Shown here: piece by piece, positions 22,863 through 25,975 of the stretch
Layout of the letters: every line of letters starts with the position of its first letter
Numbering within the stretch: the stretch's first letter is position 1
From: UBA3495 sp964629875
Lineage (GTDB): Bacteria > Chloroflexota > Dehalococcoidia > Lucifugimonadales > UBA3495
Assembly (NCBI GenBank): GCA_964629875.1
Contig: CAZVRK010000024.1
Coordinates: 1 to 25,975 of the forward strand
Direction of reading: 5' to 3'
Length of the DNA stretch: 25,975 nucleotides
The notes under the pieces: generated by a model
Seen by the model: the letters and a program-made list of their open reading frames with translations, nothing else
Database searches by the model: none
What the model was told of the DNA's origin: nothing
Translations under genes and position numbers: made by a program

Positions 22863-23458
22863 ACACCTACAACCTGTAATGACATGACGACAGATATACT
22901 TATAAGTACCAACAGTAGATAGTCGAGTCTGGCTGCAGGTACTCCCGCAACTTTAGCACCTTGAAAATCAAATCCAACAAATACCATTTGTTTATAAAAT
23001 AGGGCTAATGTTAAGGACAAACATACAGTTACAAACATTGTTAGGTATACATCTGATGTGGAAGTGCTAAGGATGTGTCCCAAGAGGATATCTTCTAAAT
23101 TTACGTTGGTCCCACCAATAAGAGATAACATAATTAGGCCTACGGCGAATAATGCGGAGTAGACTATTCCGATCGACGTGCTAGTGGATATTCTTGTCCT
23201 TTTCACAATATACCCAATCGCTAGTGCGACAATTATCCCCGCCGGCAGTGAACCGATGAATGGACTTACTCCAATTGCATACGATACAACTAGACCTGGT
23301 AAAATGGAATGTCCCATTGCATCCCCCATGAATGCCATGTCCCTGTTAATGACAAATGCACCGAGAAGTGGGCACATTATACCTACCAGCATGCATACGA
23401 TAAGAGCTCTTATCATGAAATCGTACTGGAATGGAGCGATAAAAAACTCAGGCGTCAT
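22863..23458 (-). CDS. znuB: Metal (zinc) ABC transporter permease, C-terminus lost in gap
   Basis: The visible 198 residues from MTPEFFIAPFQYDFMIRALI show the ABC-3 (ZnuB/TroC/MntB) permease pattern: LVGIMCPLLGAFVINRDMAFMGDAMGHSILPG followed by several transmembrane helices, RTRISTSTSIGIVYS, and LLGHILSTSTSD. It forms the membrane channel for Zn2+ (or Mn2+) with ZnuC and ZnuA. The frame is open to 23596, but I chose the ATG at 23456-23458 because it gives the family N-terminus and overlaps the znuC stop by only 11 nt. The last helices lie in the gap. The zinc assignment comes from the His-rich binding protein and the Fur/Zur gene, and manganese is possible. Confidence 0.9.
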
Positions 23459-24275
23459 GGTTATGATGTCCCAACTGATGCCCGGCAAACATTTCGCCAT
23501 GAGGACCATAAAGTTCAGTAAGGACTTCGTCGGTAAATACAGATTCAGGCTGCCCGTATGCGCAAACATGCCTGTTGATGCAGAGAACTTCGTCAAACCT
23601 ATCTGATAAGCTATTGAGGTCGTGTGTAGCCATGAGTATTGTTTTTCCCTCGTCTCGCAGGTCTTTTAGGACATCTATGACACCTTCCTGGGAACCTATG
23701 TCAACACCACTAAAAGCTTCATCAAGTAGTAAGATCTCTGCTTGTTGTGTCAGGGTTCTAGCGATAAAAGTTCTCTGTCGTTGCCCTCCAGACAAATTAG
23801 ATACCAAATCATCTCGGTTGTCCCACATATCTACTTTACGTAGAGCTTCTTCTACCCCTGTATTGTCAGAATTCCAGAACTTGGGAATGATGAATCCGGT
23901 TTTGATATTTCCCAATGACACGACGTCTCGAACTGATAATGGGAATCGCCAGTTTACAAGTTCTCGTTGTGGAACGTAACTAATTTTGGCTTTGGAACTA
24001 CCAGGAGGATGTCCGTTTATTGAGATACTGCCGTTGGCGATAGGCTGAAGCCCAGCGAGAGTATTGAATAAAGTAGTCTTTCCACCACCGTTTGGGCCCA
24101 CTACTCCAGCTAACACTCCTCGTGGAACGCAGAACGATACCTCGTCGAGGACTAAGTTGTTCCCTAGTTCAACACAGACATCGGAACACTCTATGCAAGA
24201 GCACTCCACGCAAGAACATTCTACGCAAGAACATTCTTTATGGTGAGATGGGGGAAGTGATGCGTTACTCAACAC
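23448..24275 (-). CDS. znuC: Metal (zinc) ABC transporter ATPase with Cys-repeat N-terminal extension
   Basis: A 275-residue ABC ATPase: Walker A GPNGGGKTT (60-68), Q-loop near YVPQRE (100-105), signature LSGGQRQR (161-168), Walker B ILLLDEAF (181-188) and H-loop ATHDL (H218). It energizes import through ZnuB. Two features stand out. The N-terminus carries Cys at 15, 17, 20, 22, 25, 27, 30 and 34 as a tandem CSCVE repeat, placed just before the first strand of the nucleotide-binding domain. The C-terminus is His-rich (HQLGHHNHDA). Both may bind zinc and sense or buffer it, which is inference. The start is GTG at 24273-24275 with AAGGA 5 nt upstream, and no later in-frame start has a comparable site, so the repeat is probably translated. 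Confidence 0.9.
   Translation of the reverse strand: MLSNASLPPSHHKECSCVECSCVECSCIECSDVCVELGNNLVLDEVSFCVPRGVLAGVVGPNGGGKTTLFNTLAGLQPIANGSISINGHPPGSSKAKISYVPQRELVNWRFPLSVRDVVSLGNIKTGFIIPKFWNSDNTGVEEALRKVDMWDNRDDLVSNLSGGQRQRTFIARTLTQQAEILLLDEAFSGVDIGSQEGVIDVLKDLRDEGKTILMATHDLNSLSDRFDEVLCINRHVCAYGQPESVFTDEVLTELYGPHGEMFAGHQLGHHNHDA
24177..24236 (-). repeat. 15-bp coding tandem repeat (Cys-rich segment of znuC)
   Basis: Four head-to-tail 15-bp units at 24222-24236, 24207-24221, 24192-24206 and 24177-24191. The first two differ at one base, the third at a few, and the fourth is degenerate. Each unit encodes E-C-S-C-V/I in the znuC frame. The unit length is a multiple of three, so copy-number change would keep the frame. 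Confidence 0.88.
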
Positions 24276-24402
24276 CTATATCCTTTCTTACTGTAAACAG
24301 GCTTGGTACAGAGTACCTAGGTATACGATGTATCATAACATCATCACTCCGCGCCACTAGCTTGGCTTATGATTGAGCAATTTAAGATTCTTGCTCGTCA
24401 TG

Positions 24403-24502
24403 NNNNNNNNNNNNNNNNNNNNNNNNNNNNNNNNNNNNNNNNNNNNNNNNNNNNNNNNNNNNNNNNNNNNNNNNNNNNNNNNNNNNNNNNNNNNNNNNNN
24501 NN
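24403..24502. other. Assembly gap (100 N)
   Basis: Exactly 100 N. On the znuA side the reading is already near the usual C-terminus of the family. The 46 bp between the gap and 24356, plus the stretch up to the znuC start at 24275, hold no gene I can support. Confidence 0.95.
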
Positions 24503-25397
24503 CACCAATATTGTCTTTCATAAAGTCGATATAAGTTCCATTAGCGTCATCTAAGGTTTCAACATTTAACCCACTAGCTACGTTTATGCCGGTCTCATTT
24601 GCTACCGTTTTCGCGTATTTATCTGACTGAGTGCTTTCCAGGAATATTACTTTGACGTTATGTTTCTCGATAAATTTAACAGCTTTAATCAAGTCGTCTG
24701 GTGATAGACCTGTTTCCGAACTAACACTGGATACGACGGGTTGTAGAGACTCGATGCCGTATTGGCCTTCAAGATACCCTAGTGAATCATGTCCGGTTAT
24801 TATGACTCGATTTTGTTTCGGTATTGCAGATATCTCATCTTTTATTTGGTTATTTAAATCCATCAGTTGAGCTTTGTATGCGGAAGCATTACTTTGATAG
24901 TAATCCTGTGAGACCGGATCGATCTCTGATAGATGGTTTGCTATGGCATCTACTGCCATTGCTACTCTAGTGGGATCAAACCAAAAATGTGGATCAAGCC
25001 CACTATCCCCGTGATCGTGGCCATCGTGTCCACCCGACATCTTGATAGGTGAGACTGATTCACCTAGTGGTGTGTTTGTTAAATCGCTGTTGGACTCTAG
25101 TAATTTCGCCAGCCATTGCTCTTCATATCCTAGCCCAACGGAAAAAATCGTGTCTGCTGACACTATTCTGGATACATCTTGGGCTCCTGGTTGGTACGAA
25201 TGGGGATCAGCCCCATATGGAATAATTGACTCTACGGATACTCTACCTTTAGCGACATTATTTACCCAGTCTTGCAGGAGAGGTGTAGTAGCCATCACTT
25301 TAAGTTTTTCTTCTTCTTCGATTGTGCCATTACAAGATACTAATAGTGCCAGTAGTAGCACCTGAAGTATTAGGATCCATTGGAAACGTTTGAACAT
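24503..25397 (-). CDS. znuA: Zinc ABC transporter substrate-binding lipoprotein, extreme C-terminus lost in gap
   Basis: The visible 298 residues form a cluster A-I (ZnuA/TroA) binding protein. A lipoprotein signal comes first, a hydrophobic stretch (8-20) ending LVSC with lipidated C22. The four expected metal positions follow: H66 (ADPHSY), H137 (DPHFW), H203 (TGHDSLGY) and acidic E280 (GLNVETLD), where the family often has Asp. A His-rich loop GGHDGHDHGDSG lies at 122-133, typical of zinc rather than manganese binders. It captures extracellular Zn2+ for ZnuBC. The stretch TYIDFMKDNIG before the gap matches the last helix of the family, so probably only 10-20 residues are missing. AGGAG lies about 7 nt before the ATG. 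It is first in the znuA-znuC-znuB order, under the Fur-like palindrome. Confidence 0.93.
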
Positions 25398-25423
25398 GGA
25401 TAACTCCTGTTAATAGATTGGAT

Positions 25424-25443
25424 GAGAACGAGAATCATTCTCA
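25424..25443. promoter_or_regulatory. Fur/Zur-type operator in the znuA leader
   Basis: The core gagaatcattctc (25430-25442) is a perfect 13-bp palindrome around C25436, preceded by a partial repeat (gagaac). It resembles Fur-superfamily boxes. It lies just downstream of the znuA -10, where a bound repressor would block transcription, and the adjacent divergent gene encodes a Fur-family protein. Zinc-dependent repression is inferred. Confidence 0.7.
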
Positions 25444-25451
25444 ATATATTA

Positions 25452-25480
25452 ACTTTAGCCTCTAATAGATATTGTGTCAA
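25452..25480 (-). promoter_or_regulatory. Sigma-70-type promoter for znuA
   Basis: On the minus strand a perfect TTGACA (25475-25480) is followed after exactly 17 nt by TAAAGT (25452-25457). The transcription start would fall near 25445, at the edge of the operator. Confidence 0.6.
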
Positions 25481-25485
25481 TCCCG

Positions 25486-25491
25486 TATAAT
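25486..25491 (+). promoter_or_regulatory. Probable -10 box for the fur/zur gene
   Basis: A consensus TATAAT lies only 16 nt before the ATG, with no clear -35 and no Shine-Dalgarno (aatatacacacATG). The predicted transcript would have a leader of about 10 nt or less, so translation may be leaderless or nearly so. Confidence 0.45.
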
Positions 25492-25507
25492 TTGTTAATA
25501 TACACAC

Positions 25508-25975
25508 ATGGCCCCTACAGTAAAACGGCCGGCTACTGACGCATCCCAACAGTTGCTCGCGTCGAAAAATATATCTATAACCAAACCTCGGTTAGTATTG
25601 GTAGGGCTGTTGTTAAAAGAACAACGTCCTCTTACAGTTGACCAGGTTGTTAAGCTTGCCAAGGGTAAGTTAGCCTTGTCTTCTCTCTATAGGGTCATTA
25701 ATGATCTTAGGAATGGCGGATTAATAAACGAATTTACTACTCCTGAAAATGCAAAAGTCATAGAGTTAATAACTAATACCAGTCGCCATCATCACCATAT
25801 TTTTTGTGGCAACTGTGATTCTATAACCGATTTTGAAATAGATGATCAATTAGAACGTGATTTAGCTTTGGAAATAGAACGAATAGAGAGCGAGTACTCA
25901 ATTTCTGTAACATCTCACTCTCTGGAACTATTGAGCCTATGTATTCCGTGCAAGAACAAGCTTAATCGCCAGTAA
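25508..25975 (+). CDS. Fur-family transcriptional repressor, probably Zur
   Basis: A complete 155-residue Fur-superfamily regulator whose stop codon is the last base of the window. It has a winged helix (about 15-85) with recognition helix ALSSLYRVINDL, then the dimerization domain with HHHH (94-97), C100-x-x-C103 (CGNC) and C145-x-x-C148 (CIPC). The two CxxC pairs make the structural zinc site, and the His cluster is likely part of the sensing site. Divergence from znuA with a Fur-like palindrome between supports zinc-uptake regulation (Zur). Residues alone do not exclude an iron or peroxide sensor. The DNA-binding segment is less basic than in typical Fur. The start is the first ATG, which lacks a Shine-Dalgarno. 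Confidence 0.88.
   Translation: MAPTVKRPATDASQQLLASKNISITKPRLVLVGLLLKEQRPLTVDQVVKLAKGKLALSSLYRVINDLRNGGLINEFTTPENAKVIELITNTSRHHHHIFCGNCDSITDFEIDDQLERDLALEIERIESEYSISVTSHSLELLSLCIPCKNKLNRQ

Noticed and set aside
22511..23596. Permease with a C-terminal zinc-ribbon fusion
   Set aside because: It crosses 100 N, the permease lacks its last helices, and the ribbon part has its own ATG and ribosome site.
24177..24236. CRISPR-like or minisatellite array
   Set aside because: The units are 15 bp, contiguous without spacers and in frame within znuC, so this is a coding tandem repeat.
24357..24402. The short frame MTSKNLKLLNHKPS as the true end of ZnuA
   Set aside because: The part before the gap already matches the family's last helix, and the gap length is unknown, so the link is not supported.

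Overview
The window looks like a metagenome-assembled scaffold from a marine or environmental bacterium, most likely a Chloroflexota member of the SAR202/Dehalococcoidia type. This is inferred from gene content: an rplI-dnaB-dnaD-dnaC-like replication cluster, PAC2, FAH, enolase-superfamily, Gfo/Idh and SDR catabolic enzymes, AT-rich codons and Fur-family metal control. No rRNA or other phylogenetic marker gene is present. Three runs of exactly 100 N (6292-6391, 22763-22862, 24403-24502) are scaffold gaps of unknown true length. Reading frames that appear to run through them are artefacts, and I have split them.

Layout. 1-2806, minus strand: an S26 signal-peptidase-like protein, a YihY-type membrane protein and a mandelate racemase/enolase-family enzyme, ending at a 58-bp perfect palindrome. 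2851-4831, plus strand: a Gfo/Idh/MocA oxidoreductase and an SDR, closed by a bidirectional terminator. 4827-6291, minus strand: a two-gene unit with a UGSC-family protein whose UGSC motif uses an in-frame UGA (probable selenocysteine) and a larger conserved partner cut by a gap. 6392-10121, minus strand: rplI, dnaB, a DnaD-like gene and a tandem-AAA+ DnaC-like helicase loader, tightly overlapped. 10274-13186: tenA, then moaD-moaE and a Nudix-CYTH pair on the minus strand. 13305-16359, plus strand: an M20 peptidase, exonuclease III and a PAC2 protein. 16379-18669, minus strand: a fumarylacetoacetate-hydrolase-family enzyme and a leucine-rich-repeat protein. 18911-22389: a protein with an internally duplicated domain, msrA, a five-helix membrane protein and an NHL-type beta-propeller. 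22511-25975: a zinc-uptake locus (znuB, znuC, znuA on the minus strand, a small zinc-ribbon gene) divergent from a Fur/Zur-family repressor, with a Fur-like palindrome in the znuA promoter region.

Most notable. (1) A probable selenoprotein at 4827-5366: UGA in the motif U-G-S-C, a downstream frame that stays open and family-like for 80 residues, and a 6-bp hairpin with a GUG loop at the distance expected of a bacterial SECIS. (2) A ZnuC ATPase with a tandem CSCVE extension encoded by 15-bp repeats. (3) A DnaC-like loader with two AAA+ domains whose start overlaps the dnaD-like gene by 104 bp. No CRISPR array, transposase, tRNA or rRNA was seen. No gene-free stretch exceeds 300 bases apart from the unknown content of the gaps.
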